In this document: piece after piece, positions 1-10,312 of the stretch
Layout of the letters: each line of letters starts with the position of its first letter
Position numbering within the stretch: the stretch's first letter is position 1
NCBI GenBank assembly: GCA_036250225.1
Contig: JAPZLL010000003.1
Span: 682,001 to 746,000, forward strand
Length of the DNA stretch: 64,000 nt
From: Cercophora sp. LCS_1
Lineage: Eukaryota > Ascomycota > Sordariomycetes > Sordariales > Lasiosphaeriaceae
Reading direction: 5' to 3'
The notes under the pieces: generated by a model
The model's database searches: none
Seen by the model: only the letters and a program-made list of their open reading frames with translations
What the model was told of the DNA's origin: nothing
Made by a program: the position numbers and the translations under genes

Positions 1-1
1 C

Positions 2-3000
2 CAAATTGCCTGAGGTCGCACTAGGACGTCTCAATGGCGTGTGGATAAAGTCCTTGTCTTCAGCACCGCCAACTGCCATCGACTGCTGGCCGACTACGGT
101 GCCTTGAACCATGGAGTCAGCAGCCATCGGCGACGTCAAAGCCAAAGGTAAAGGGATATCCGCAACATCGGAAGCATGTCCAGCACTAACAGACCTCCTG
201 ACGCTTGCAACACGCTTCTGAAGCTTTGGACTGCGTGGGGCTTCCTTCTGTGTGTGTCCCTCTTTCTCATCCTCCACCGACTCCTCCGCTTCTCCTTCGC
301 CAGACTTTCTGATGCCACGGAGTTGGATAGAGTTGCGTTCGAGCTTGGTATCCATGCGCGCCGCGCTTTCAGTGAGGTCAGGGCGTGCAATCTTCCCGGT
401 CGAGTCGTGTCGCTTGCGTCGAAGGGCCGACATGATGCTTCCCCGCTTGGAGTTTCGACGTTCAGCGCTCTTCGTAGTTCCCATCACTAGTGCTGAATGG
501 GAAGTGGTTAGCCTGCCAGAGAGTGCGCGTGCCGGTTGAGGAGGTTGTGTTACTGGGGCCTCAGAAAAGGGGTCGGCGGCGGTCTGCACGGGCTGAGGCT
601 TCACCGGACTCTCCTTGTTCACTGGGGACCCTTCCGATTCCTCCAACTCTTCCGGCAGAGCCGTGCTGGCCAGAGACTCTTGATTTCGAAGCTGGCCGAG
701 CCCCGTCGGAAGAGTTTTGGGCATTGGGATTGGAAGGGCAGCTTCGTCGTCGCTTGAGTCTTCGAAACGGCTGCGGAATCCGCTCCTATTCTCCGTGTCT
801 TCATCGCTCGAGTCGGCAAATCGACTGGAAAGCCTTGAGCCTGAAGCCCGCTTTCCTGCCTTTTTGGAGCCAGGAGAGAGGCTGAAACTTGGCACGCGCA
901 TCGTAAGAGGACTTTTCTTTCTTTCGTTCGAGGAGCCTCGCAGGGTTTGGCGCAGATGAGCGCCAGTCGCGAGGCTGACTGGCGGCGCCTCAGCCGGCTT
1001 TTTGAAAGCAGAGGCCGCGGGCGACAGAGACCTCAGCGAGAATCTCTTGCTCGAGGGTCTCTCAGCCTGCGAGGTTGAAGGCGAGGGCTGCCGCATTGAC
1101 GTCCGGAATCCAGCAAAGTGGCCTCCAGCCGCCGGGCGTGAGCGTTTGAAACTACTTTCGCTGCTCGTAGACCCTCGCCTTTTGATTGGCGCCGGCTGGC
1201 CCTGATGTTTCCGCACCGCACCTTGGACCTGCGGGCCTGTCTCTAACGTCTCGCGACGGGGTACTGCCTTTGACGAGCCCGGCAAGGACATCGGACGCTG
1301 ATAGGTTACTTCCTTCGACTCGGTCCCGGATGCCGACCCGTTCGTTCTCAACGACTTCCGTAGCCGGGGTGCATCACTACTACTTGCTGGCCGCTCTCGA
1401 ACCTTACCGCGCAACGACGTACGCATTGATGGGTCGGCTGTGTCACCTTCGGACCATCTGGTGCCTGGCTTGATCATGTAACTGCGGTCGACTGGCTTTG
1501 TTTGTGTTTCTTGTTCTTGCTGGCTGACCATTTGCTGGGCGAGATGCACAGCCAAGGCCTTTCGCTCCGAGGTTCTTCGTTCCACCGACTTTTTCTTCTT
1601 CGGCTTCGGCTCTGGCTTAGTTTCCTCCAGGTCTGCATCAACCCCGGCCTCCTCGAGTGCTTCTTTCTCCAATTGCGCTCGCTTCGCACTGCTGAGGCTT
1701 CTCCAGAACACTTTGGCCTTCTCCCACTCCTCTTCTGGTGTTGGGGTTTGGGCAACCACATTTGATGTTGCAGTTGGCAACGTAATCTTGGCCTCGACGG
1801 GGTCTTCTTGAGGCAGTGGCTGCGGAGGAGCTACTTCTTGGGTTATGAGTGCCTGGGGAACGCTAGTGACACTAGGCTCCTCAAGGACGGCATCGAGTGA
1901 CTGGAAGCCACCCCCTTCGATCTCGGAAAGGTCCTCATAAGCATCGCTATAGATGCTACTCTCTGAGTCGGTTTCGGGTTCTGCGGGGGTGCCATGGCCT
2001 ACTCGAAGCGTTTCAGTGGCTTGGGGGGTTGGCTCCGGGGCGGTTGCGGGTATGGGCGTGGTGGCCTTTTCAGATGCGTCGGCGGAAACATCTGAATCAT
2101 CTTGAGGGAAGCCACCAGGAATATCGAGCAAGGATACTCCTGGCCCCTTTTGGTCGACGATTAGGGGCGTGGGCTGCGACACTGAAATGATAGGGACGGC
2201 CATTTTCTGCGACTGCTCTTCGCCCTGTGGTTGTGCAAGATTCTGTGCTGGTGTGGAGGAGCCCGCCTCCTCTGCCTTCGCACCGCCATCCTGAGGAGCT
2301 TTCGGGGTGCCGACCTCAGATTCCGTGGACAATGGCTGATCTATATCCACCGTGGCTTCAGCCACCTCGGGCATTCCCGCCGCCTCGGACTCAGAGCTGG
2401 TCGAGCTATCGCTCAAATAACCCGCACCTTCGACACTGGTGACGACTGGAGGTAGTGGCTCTCTAAATCTCGAAGTGTTTGCAGCGATTCTCGATCGATC
2501 GTCGGATTCACTCGCCAGAACAGCACCAACTGCGTGGTCGTGGCTATGACCAAAAGAGTCCCCGCTCGTGAATGCGTATTTCGGCGTTTGCGCAACGCTC
2601 GATCTTTCTCCAATCGGCCGGACCAGTGGTCTCTCACCCTCATCCAGGTTCACGTCTCGCGGTTTCCGATCCCTAACGCTGCCAAAACTAGGGAGCGCGG
2701 GGCGGGGCTTCATGACTTCATCATCATCAAGTGGCGAAAGCTCCTTGGTGCGCTCGATGCTGTACCATGGACGACGGGTTGCCGAGTTTTGGGGGCTTGC
2801 TGCGGGTGATGTCTCAGTGTGGCCCGGCAAAGCCGGAGCTCCTACGACAACTGTGTTCCCATCGTCAAAACTCACTCGAACCGACTTTTTACGAGATACA
2901 GAAGGTTCCTCACGGGGTAGCATGCCCCCAGAAGCTTCCGATGTGTCGTCGGAGGGCGAGTCACCTCGGGATGGACTGCCACTGTGTTTCAAGGCTGATT

Positions 3001-4672
3001 TACGCGGTGAGATTGACCGAGGAGGAGGTGAGTGCCTAACTGTCAACTTGCTACTAACAGGGCCAAAATGAGCTTGTCGGACAGGGCTGACGGAGTTTGT
3101 CCGACCGTAGGTAACCGTTTTGATCGGTTCGGGCGCTTCGAGCTTCGGTACCCGCTGACCGATGGAAGGTCCGGGTTGAAGTGCTTCCGGGGCATCGCCG
3201 GAGTCTCCATCCACCGGCACTGACGATGGAGATGTGGCAAGCCCCAATGCTGGAATCGCTTGGGGCTCCTGGTCATTTTGCAGGGCTTCTGGGAGGTTTC
3301 CCACACGGACTCGTGAACGTGCTGGCACGGCGTCCAACGCCTCGGAGATTGATCGTGACGCTTGCTTTTCAGGTTCAGACTCAGGTTCTGGTTCCTCTCT
3401 GACAATCGACGGAAGTCTTTTTATCGCTTTAGTTTCCCATGAGGCCGTGGGATGTGCCAGAACGGGAGACTTCACCCTCACTGGTTCCTTGTTGTCGGAA
3501 TGGCCACGATGTTCCAGTAGTTGCGCCTCTATTCTCGGCGAGCTGATGATAGCTTCAACTGGAGGCTCTTCAAAGTCGGTAGCACCCTGTGGTCGGCTGG
3601 ATTGTGGTTCTGGTGGAGACTGTGTCCCCGAATGGGAATCCGCGATGTAGGCCCCTTGGTTTTGGCCGACCTGCGTTTTGTTGGCCTGTATGCGGCCCAC
3701 CGTGGCTTTAGCAGGGTGCGACCCTATTCTCTGGGTCGACTGCTTTTTGCGTCTTTGGCCGACCGGCGGCTCCGACGCCTCCGAGAAAGACTGTTCGGCT
3801 GCCCGAAGATCTGCCTGCCTGACCATCCTTCGCGAATTAGGATCGTAAACAAGCACCTGGTCGGACGGCTGAGGCGCCGGTTCAGACCCTGCATGCAAAG
3901 GCTCGGAAGTTGAGGCCCGCTTCCTCTGCTTTGGCTTGCTTTGGCGAGGTTGCTGCCCCCCACGGCTGTTGGACGGTTGCGGCTGTGCTTCAGGTTGGCG
4001 GGGAAGCTCGGCGGGTTTCCGAGTGTCTACAGGAGAGGCTGGCGGAGACCCTACCTTCAATCGTGTTGGGTATGAGAAGTTGATGGACGAGGCTCGACTG
4101 CTCGACCTCCCTGTCTCGCCCTGGTGGGTTTCCTGGACTGCACGAGGAGGGCTCGATGGGGGACTGGCCATGGCCGGATCTGTTCGATGAATATTGCGAG
4201 GATCACCAAGCTTCGCTGCGCTGAACCACGAGGGCGCATTGTCTGATGCTAGTATCTGCGATGCTAGACGTACGGGTGTATCTGTGACACCGAGACTTGT
4301 GGCTCGACGGCGAGGTTGCGCCTGCTGCTGAGTCTTCGGAGCCACCTCTTTTGGCAGTGCCGGGACTGGGGGCGCTTCCTCGCTGGCCGTGTAACTGAGG
4401 GACTGGGTCTGCCGGTGAGGGCTCGGACTGCGAAATGTCCTTTCGGTCATGGACCCACTGCTCCCACGCCTGTTCAAGGTCGGCCTGCCCTGAGGCTCCG
4501 AGGATGCGGCCGAGGATGCGGCCGACGTGGAGCGGCGCAGAGTGCGTTCGGTCTGGACATCAGCCACTCGGGTCGGCGTCATCGGTCGGGCCCGCAGAGC
4601 AGCGGCGGCGGCGGAGGCGGCGGCGGAGGCATTTGGATTAGGAGCAGTCGCCAGCGGCTGGCAATGCGACAT
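2..4672 (-). CDS. Large low-complexity protein, eisosome Seg-like (partial)
   Basis: The minus strand stays open for about 1,557 codons from an ATG at 4672 to the left edge, so the C-terminus is missing. The N-terminus has an Ala run followed by motifs such as RGSSGSMTERTFRSPSP. The rest is Ser/Pro/Glu-rich with many short basic patches, no membrane span and no catalytic motif. From memory, this N-terminal pattern resembles the filamentous-fungal Seg1/SegA eisosome proteins, which support BAR-domain Pil1 assemblies under the plasma membrane. That assignment is a family resemblance, not a proven match. The start is uncertain: a small upstream exon (ATG near 4930, donor near 4898) could splice in, or this could be a 5'UTR intron. 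The open frame is real; the name is moderate. Confidence 0.6.
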   Translation of the reverse strand, partial: MSHCQPLATAPNPNASAAASAAAAALRARPMTPTRVADVQTERTLRRSTSAASSAASSEPQGRPTLNRRGSSGSMTERTFRSPSPHRQTQSLSYTASEEAPPVPALPKEVAPKTQQQAQPRRRATSLGVTDTPVRLASQILASDNAPSWFSAAKLGDPRNIHRTDPAMASPPSSPPRAVQETHQGETGRSSSRASSINFSYPTRLKVGSPPASPVDTRKPAELPRQPEAQPQPSNSRGGQQPRQSKPKQRKRASTSEPLHAGSEPAPQPSDQVLVYDPNSRRMVRQADLRAAEQSFSEASEPPVGQRRKKQSTQRIGSHPAKATVGRIQANKTQVGQNQGAYIADSHSGTQSPPEPQSSRPQGATDFEEPPVEAIISSPRIEAQLLEHRGHSDNKEPVRVKSPVLAHPTASWETKAIKRLPSIVREEPEPESEPEKQASRSISEALDAVPARSRVRVGNLPEALQNDQEPQAIPALGLATSPSSVPVDGDSGDAPEALQPGPSIGQRVPKLEAPEPIKTVTYGRTNSVSPVRQAHFGPVSSKLTVRHSPPPRSISPRKSALKHSGSPSRGDSPSDDTSEASGGMLPREEPSVSRKKSVRVSFDDGNTVVVGAPALPGHTETSPAASPQNSATRRPWYSIERTKELSPLDDDEVMKPRPALPSFGSVRDRKPRDVNLDEGERPLVRPIGERSSVAQTPKYAFTSGDSFGHSHDHAVGAVLASESDDRSRIAANTSRFREPLPPVVTSVEGAGYLSDSSTSSESEAAGMPEVAEATVDIDQPLSTESEVGTPKAPQDGGAKAEEAGSSTPAQNLAQPQGEEQSQKMAVPIISVSQPTPLIVDQKGPGVSLLDIPGGFPQDDSDVSADASEKATTPIPATAPEPTPQATETLRVGHGTPAEPETDSESSIYSDAYEDLSEIEGGGFQSLDAVLEEPSVTSVPQALITQEVAPPQPLPQEDPVEAKITLPTATSNVVAQTPTPEEEWEKAKVFWRSLSSAKRAQLEKEALEEAGVDADLEETKPEPKPKKKKSVERRTSERKALAVHLAQQMVSQQEQETQTKPVDRSYMIKPGTRWSEGDTADPSMRTSLRGKVRERPASSSDAPRLRKSLRTNGSASGTESKEVTYQRPMSLPGSSKAVPRRETLETGPQVQGAVRKHQGQPAPIKRRGSTSSESSFKRSRPAAGGHFAGFRTSMRQPSPSTSQAERPSSKRFSLRSLSPAASAFKKPAEAPPVSLATGAHLRQTLRGSSNERKKSPLTMRVPSFSLSPGSKKAGKRASGSRLSSRFADSSDEDTENRSGFRSRFEDSSDDEAALPIPMPKTLPTGLGQLRNQESLASTALPEELEESEGSPVNKESPVKPQPVQTAADPFSEAPVTQPPQPARALSGRLTTSHSALVMGTTKSAERRNSKRGSIMSALRRKRHDSTGKIARPDLTESAARMDTKLERNSIQLRGIRKSGEGEAEESVEDEKEGHTQKEAPRSPKLQKRVASVRRSVSAGHASDVADIPLPLALTSPMAADSMVQGTVVGQQSMAVGGAEDKDFIHTPLRRPSATSGNL

Positions 4673-6148
4673 GATTAGCTTCTTCCAGCATCTTGGACAG
4701 TATATCGCAAAAGCAATACATCCCCGATCGCAGCGACCTGATGCCAGCAACAAAAGACAGGGCGATGCGGGAGGATGGTCAATTAGACAGCAGCGTAGGC
4801 TAGCATGCGCACCCGCAGTAAGAGCAGAGGGCGCGATGCAGCGAGAGGCGCAAAAGAAACATGTCAGGCCATGCAGACGAAGAAGCAATGACGACATACC
4901 TGCCGGTGCCGTCGGGACGACCCGAACATGGCGCACAGTCTCGTCGTCTCCCCGAGACTGGAAGGTGAGGTTACCTGGCGTGTGGGACCATGGGAAACGG
5001 AATGGTTATACGACGGTGGAAGGGAGCGGGTGGTGGAATCGCGTTGCGTGGTCGAGGATGCTGAGATCGAAAGAATGTGTTGCGGGAAGACGGAATGGCG
5101 CGGTGGATCGAGCCGACGTCCAGCGTCCTTGGTTGGATTGAAATTGCTCGCTGACAGCTCTTTTGGTAGCAGGGGTATAAAGCTTCATGAACCAGCACAG
5201 CGGCACACTATACCCCTTTGGATCGCTCTGCAACCAGCAGCCCTGCATTCTTGGGTGACCAACCACATCCTTGGTCAAGCCCGATGCGGCGACAGCCGCC
5301 AACAAAGCATCGTGTTTTTTTGAGTCTATCCACGCCCAAAAGCCCCACGGATGCGTTGTCCTTTGATTGACCCCCCGAAGAGAGGGTTGATTAGTATATG
5401 TTTTTGATTTTCCTGTCTGGGGCCAACCCGGCGCCATGTGCGCCATCCGCAACGGCCGGGGCATCATGGACCCACAACGTGGAGTCCACCAAACTTAGAT
5501 ATGGGAGTCAAGTCTCTAGACGTAAGTTCATAACTGGGAAGGCGTCGATTGAATATTGGGTCTCTATGTTGCTTCACTGGAGGCTGAAAATACCCTTGTT
5601 CATGGGTTGGATGACTTGCACAATAGGCTCAAACAAAAAAAAACTTACGATCCTCATGGATTTATGTGGGCTACTTTGACTAGCAAGTATTTTGAAAACA
5701 GGCTTTTTTTTTGGGTCTGCACTACAGAGTGTAGGTTGTGTACTGGTGTTTTGTTTTGCCGTGATTCACCGGCTGGTAGACCAAGGGCCGGTGTCAGATC
5801 AATCCCAATGAGGGGCGCGAGTCATCAACCGGAGATAGCCCACCCAAGTGACAACATTGGCTTCAATATTGCCGCAGCGGTGGACAGATCATACTAGATA
5901 CTGACCACACTTCTCTATTTCGCTATAGGAGGAGGGATGATCGACAAGCAAACCAGCGGATCTTACGGCGACGATGTAGCGCTTCATATCATGCAACGAG
6001 CGTGTTTATCTCTGCCGACGTAATGATGCACTTGCGCCCCCACTGCCAGCCAAACAACACTGCCTCGCTAACCGGCCCATGTCCAACACCAACTTGGTCG
6101 GTTTCCGACTTCTGACATCACTGGCAGAAGCAAGTGGGGGGTTTCTGG
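4673..6148. other. Intergenic, 5' region of the Seg-like gene
   Basis: No convincing gene. On the minus strand a donor-like AGGTATGT near 4898 suggests a leader intron of the Seg-like gene. From about 5,480 to 5,760 the DNA is more AT-rich with short homopolymers. I see no protein-like reading frame there. The right end is the 3' flank of the membrane-protein gene. Confidence 0.5.
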
Positions 6149-8074
6149 CTAGGTCCCGTCTCCGTCATTCGGGGCAGTGCTGCCACTTCCTCCCATAGAG
6201 GCTTTGTGTTGCTGGTGGGTAAATCCTGCTTCGTCGGGTTCGAGAGGGGGAAGTTCCTCTTCCGGGTCGTACTCTTGGTCTTCGTCCTCGTAGTCGTCGT
6301 CCTCGTACTCCTCGCTTTGCGTGCCTTGGCTGTAGTTGCTGTGCATGGGCGCACCATGGCCACCCTGATGGCCGTCGTAACCCATCTCAGGCTTCGCCGG
6401 AAGTTTACTACTCTTCTTCCCCTTGTTCTTTCCTTTCTTCATCTTCTCCCAATTGGCTTTGAGACGTTGGTCGGCCTGTCGCTGCTTTCGGTCCTTGATT
6501 TCGTACTGCCGCACCAGGGCCACGGGGGGCTGTCCGAAAATTCGCTCGTAATCGCAGAAGTAACAGACCCAAGCTTCGTCGGGCTTTGGTGGGTGGCGCT
6601 TATTGTATAGCTCTGTCTCTCGGCGTCGGGCCAACGCAGCTGCCGCGTAGTCTCGAGCCGCACTTCTGCGTGTCGTCCTTTGGGCAGGGGGTTGCTGAGC
6701 CGGCATATTGCTCCTAGGGTGAGTTTCCTTGGATGCCATATCGGCGGCGGGGGGAGCTGGTGGGGGAGTGTGGCTATTCTGCGAGGTATGAGGTCCGCGA
6801 GACCAGGCGTCGTTGGCTGTCCTTGGCGGGGGCACCTGATGAGATGGCACCGAAGGTCTGCGAGCAGAACCAGACCAACCAAATGTGAAGGGGACCTGGG
6901 CGTTGCAAGTAAATGTGAATTGACTTGATGCTGGACCTCGCTTCGCCGATGGCTGCTGATGCAGAAGGCTCATATTCTCCTGTCCTTGTTGCGGAGGAAG
7001 CTTTTCGGCGTTGGCGATAGCAGTAGAGATGATACCCGTGTTCTCACCTGGTGGCACGGCGTCAGTGCATGTGGTTATGGATAGTGGGTGTGTTGCGAAA
7101 GAAGGATAGAACAAGGTGCGGAAGTTGTAGAACTTACTTGTGCCGGGGACCCACTGGTGAGGCTGTCGTAGTTTCCCACTTCTCGTAGCCCAATTGTTAG
7201 TTGAGTCGGATAATGGTCTCAAGGGACTTCTCCCGCTGCGGGCCCTGCCGTATCTCCCCCTTCCTGGTCCAGAAAGGTTCTGGGCACCAGACGCAAAGCT
7301 GCCAGATCCATAATACGGAGTGGATGTCGAGTTGGAGCCCTCTCCAGGTCCTTCAATAGACTGACTGGTGGTTGAGAGGGTATTAGAACTATCGCCACCA
7401 TCGCTGATTGCAAGGGCCCCACTAAGTGCGGCATCACCAGCAGTGGGGATTTTCCTTTTCTTTTTATTGTTGGTGTTCTCAAGCAGATCATATCCGTCGA
7501 CCGAGGACGCCGCTGAAAGAGGTAGGTGAGAGTTTGTATGCCGGCCTTGGTCTGTCTTCAGAGAGGTTTGGGCTAGTCGTCCAACCAAGTCGGGCACCGC
7601 ACGGTTAGCGATGGCCCGTCTGATGGCACCGCCCACATCGCCCGATTCTAGATGCCCATTTCGCCTCGGTGCCGATGAGCCCTCTTCGGTGTTCTTCTCG
7701 CGGGACGGATGGCGGTTTTCTGACTGATCGTCCCGGAGCTGGAACGGGTATGGGAAGACTCTCTCGGGGGGTGCTTTCGGTGAAGGCGGGTACTGAATTG
7801 ACTCAGCAACCTCGGGGGACAATCTCTCTCGCAAGCGCCGTTTAGGCAGAGGGCGTATCGGCCGGTCGGGAAACAGTGTCGAGGTATCTGCAGACATTAT
7901 CGGATCTGTGTTGTCTTCTGCGAGACAAGACCGACAGCAAGTCAGCTTCCAGATAATCAAGAACAAGACGACAATCATAGGTAAGAGGAGGGACCACATG
8001 ACCGCAGGCGGACCCCAACCCATGGCTGCTTCGGAAAGAGGAGCTTGTTGCTGGTGGGCCTCCAACCTGCGCAT
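6149..8074 (-). CDS. Single-pass membrane protein of unknown function
   Basis: Start ATG at 8074; the frame is open further upstream but has no ATG there. One intron is inferred at 7137..7048 (90 nt, GTAAGT donor, CACTGAC branch site, CAG acceptor). It is a multiple of three, so reading through also keeps the frame. The spliced product is about 611 aa. Residues 25-44 form one hydrophobic segment followed by a Cys-containing basic stretch, suggesting a short lumenal N-terminus and a long cytosolic tail. The middle is Ser/Pro/Gly-rich. The C-terminal part holds the most protein-like block, around CYFCDYERIFGQPP, followed by a Lys-rich stretch and an acidic Glu/Asp/Tyr tract. I do not recognise the family and assign no function. 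Confidence 0.8.
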   Translation of the reverse strand: MRRLEAHQQQAPLSEAAMGWGPPAVMWSLLLPMIVVLFLIIWKLTCCRSCLAEDNTDPIMSADTSTLFPDRPIRPLPKRRLRERLSPEVAESIQYPPSPKAPPERVFPYPFQLRDDQSENRHPSREKNTEEGSSAPRRNGHLESGDVGGAIRRAIANRAVPDLVGRLAQTSLKTDQGRHTNSHLPLSAASSVDGYDLLENTNNKKKRKIPTAGDAALSGALAISDGGDSSNTLSTTSQSIEGPGEGSNSTSTPYYGSGSFASGAQNLSGPGRGRYGRARSGRSPLRPLSDSTNNWATRSGKLRQPHQWVPGTSKFYNFRTLFYPSFATHPLSITTCTDAVPPGENTGIISTAIANAEKLPPQQGQENMSLLHQQPSAKRGPASSQFTFTCNAQVPFTFGWSGSARRPSVPSHQVPPPRTANDAWSRGPHTSQNSHTPPPAPPAADMASKETHPRSNMPAQQPPAQRTTRRSAARDYAAAALARRRETELYNKRHPPKPDEAWVCYFCDYERIFGQPPVALVRQYEIKDRKQRQADQRLKANWEKMKKGKNKGKKSSKLPAKPEMGYDGHQGGHGAPMHSNYSQGTQSEEYEDDDYEDEDQEYDPEEELPPLEPDEAGFTHQQHKASMGGSGSTAPNDGDGT

Positions 8075-10312
8075 CTTCCCTGGTCTTGGAAATGGGAGGC
8101 AGGCAGGATGGAGTGGGGAGAAGTGGGAAGTCAAGTAGGGTGCTGGGGCCACAGCTGCATGCTTTGTTTGCAAGGACTAGAAGGTGCAAACAAACCTACC
8201 CTTCCAATATCACATATTACCCAAAATCACCGGCGTGAGGTAGTTTGCGACGTCAGTCGACAGACGCAGCCCCTCCTTTTTACCGGCTCCCACAGCAATC
8301 GAACACCAGCACTCTCCCAGTTCTCTCCCAGTTCTCTCGCGACGCCTCAACTTGTACAGTGCTCGAATGTGCAGAAACTGGGCGTAGATCCGGGTCGTAG
8401 CTAAAGAATACGTTCGAACGAGGGTCGCTGACTATTTTATCTACAAATGCTCATCAGACTCTGCTCGTCAATGAGGGGGGAGGGGTGAGAGGCAAAGTGA
8501 AGGCCATAATGGTTATGTGCAAGAGGACAAGAGGACAACCGCCGGCATTCCTTCTACGACAGGATGACCCGATGTGACTAGAATGCCGGCGTCGAGACAA
8601 TAATGGGAGCATGGGGGGGAAGGAGTCAGGGACTTGGGATGGGGTCCGCTGGGAAGCAACCCACCTTGGAACCTCAATCCCGCACCTAGATAACTCGTGG
8701 GACCAAGTTCTTTCCTCGAACTGAAGGGTTTGGCGGATGTCGTCAAAATAGGAAGCGAAGGTGAACTAAGAGTCTCGAAGGCACAACCTGGAAATTGGTG
8801 ATTGTTCTCAACGATTTCGTTGTTGAGTGTCTGGGTTCCGTAGTGATTAGGAGAACAGTGTTGTGCTGGCTTGTCCAGGGCCCAATCAAAAACCCCTTTA
8901 GATACATAAGCAGCCTTTCAGTTTCGTTGGTCCGATAATTAATGCACCATTACACTTCACCCCTAATCGCGGGGCTCACTGAGTCGCACTGTACGACTCA
9001 CGCCCTTCAACGAGTCACCAGCTTTCCTCCCTCATCCAACTTCTCAATATTACAATCTCAGCGAAGCGCGGCATCATGGAACAACGCACCTGGCCCTCAA
9101 TCGCGGGAGGGGCTGCTTTGGGATTTTCGGGCCACTCACACCCATGATTGGCTTCCCCCGGCGGCGCTCAGGATCCCGTATGTGGGAGCGCACCAGCATT
9201 GGAAATTTGGGCCAGAGGAGCGTGATGTCATGTTGCGATGGGATGCACTTCGAGACCAGTTTGGGGCAAGCATTGACACTGTCCCTCGACTTTGATGCAG
9301 CATGCAATCTCATTGGCCGTCTTCTCGCGTTGGGATTGGATTGGGGACCGAGCTTGTGGCCCCGCCAGAGCGGAGGAGAACCCTGGCAGCTTCTGCCAAA
9401 AATTGCTGCGAGGGCGCTCGGGGAAAAAGAGCAGCGGTGGTGGTGCTGGGCCGGTGCTCGAGGCGCTTCTTCCGGCCAGCGCTCCTCTCCATCCTCCCCT
9501 TCGACTCCTCCTCGCCAACAACCTGTGCCCGCCCACTCACCCACCGTCAAATTCTTTCCAGAACGGGTTCTAGTCATGAGACTTTATTCTTCAAATCAGG
9601 AACAAGTTGAATTCCGTCCTGCAGAGTCTGATTTGGCGTAGCGAGTGCCCCTCGCGGCCGCCGTCGTCTTTTGTCCTCCTGTCCTCTGTTGGCTGGACGT
9701 TCTACCCTCAACCCCTCTGATCCGACTTCCCACACATTGTCGGCTCTCGACCTCCCCGCGATCACGTCGACGGCCTACATACGCCTCCTCAGCAGTCCGA
9801 TTGGCATCTTTCTCGAGCTGTCTCTCGTGTTGGGTCCTGACGTGCCATCCGCGTTGTCGCCTCGAGAACCTCTCCACCTCCTCCCGTCCGAACTTCCCAT
9901 ACGCACAACGATCCCGCCATTGACAGAATCGCCCTGCGAGGGGCGACCTGGTATCTTTAGAGTCGAGCCCCACGATCACAACTCCTGACCCTCGCGACAG
10001 CCCATCCTACCCAGCCGCCTCGTCGCGGCCCTTGACCCCGACAGTCACCCACACACCGCGTCGCTACCCGAGCGAATACCCCGATCCTCGATCGGCGATA
10101 AAATATCTATAATACCAAAAACACACGCTTTTCAAAAACTACATATTCTTACACGCCCGCCGACCTTGCTTCGGTGCAGGGAAGTGATCGGTGGCAATTT
10201 GATTCTCAGGCAGCCCTGAGTAATCTGACCGAGGAAATTCTACCTCGGCCTCAAAAACCTCACACACACACGTCGCTGGTTTTTTCTCTCGGGCGCCGCG
10301 TTTACTTCCATA
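8075..10312. promoter_or_regulatory. Long divergent intergenic region
   Basis: About 2.2 kb separate the start codons of two divergently transcribed genes, so both promoters lie here. The stretch 9,400-10,310 is pyrimidine-rich on the plus strand and probably includes the 5' leader of the PHD-finger gene. No open frame in it has a recognisable domain or splice pattern. Confidence 0.6.

Noticed and set aside
8942..9979. Several overlapping open frames in the 8.1-10.3 kb intergenic region
   Set aside because: All are short, overlapping on both strands and without recognisable motifs; the region is the leader and promoter of two divergent genes.
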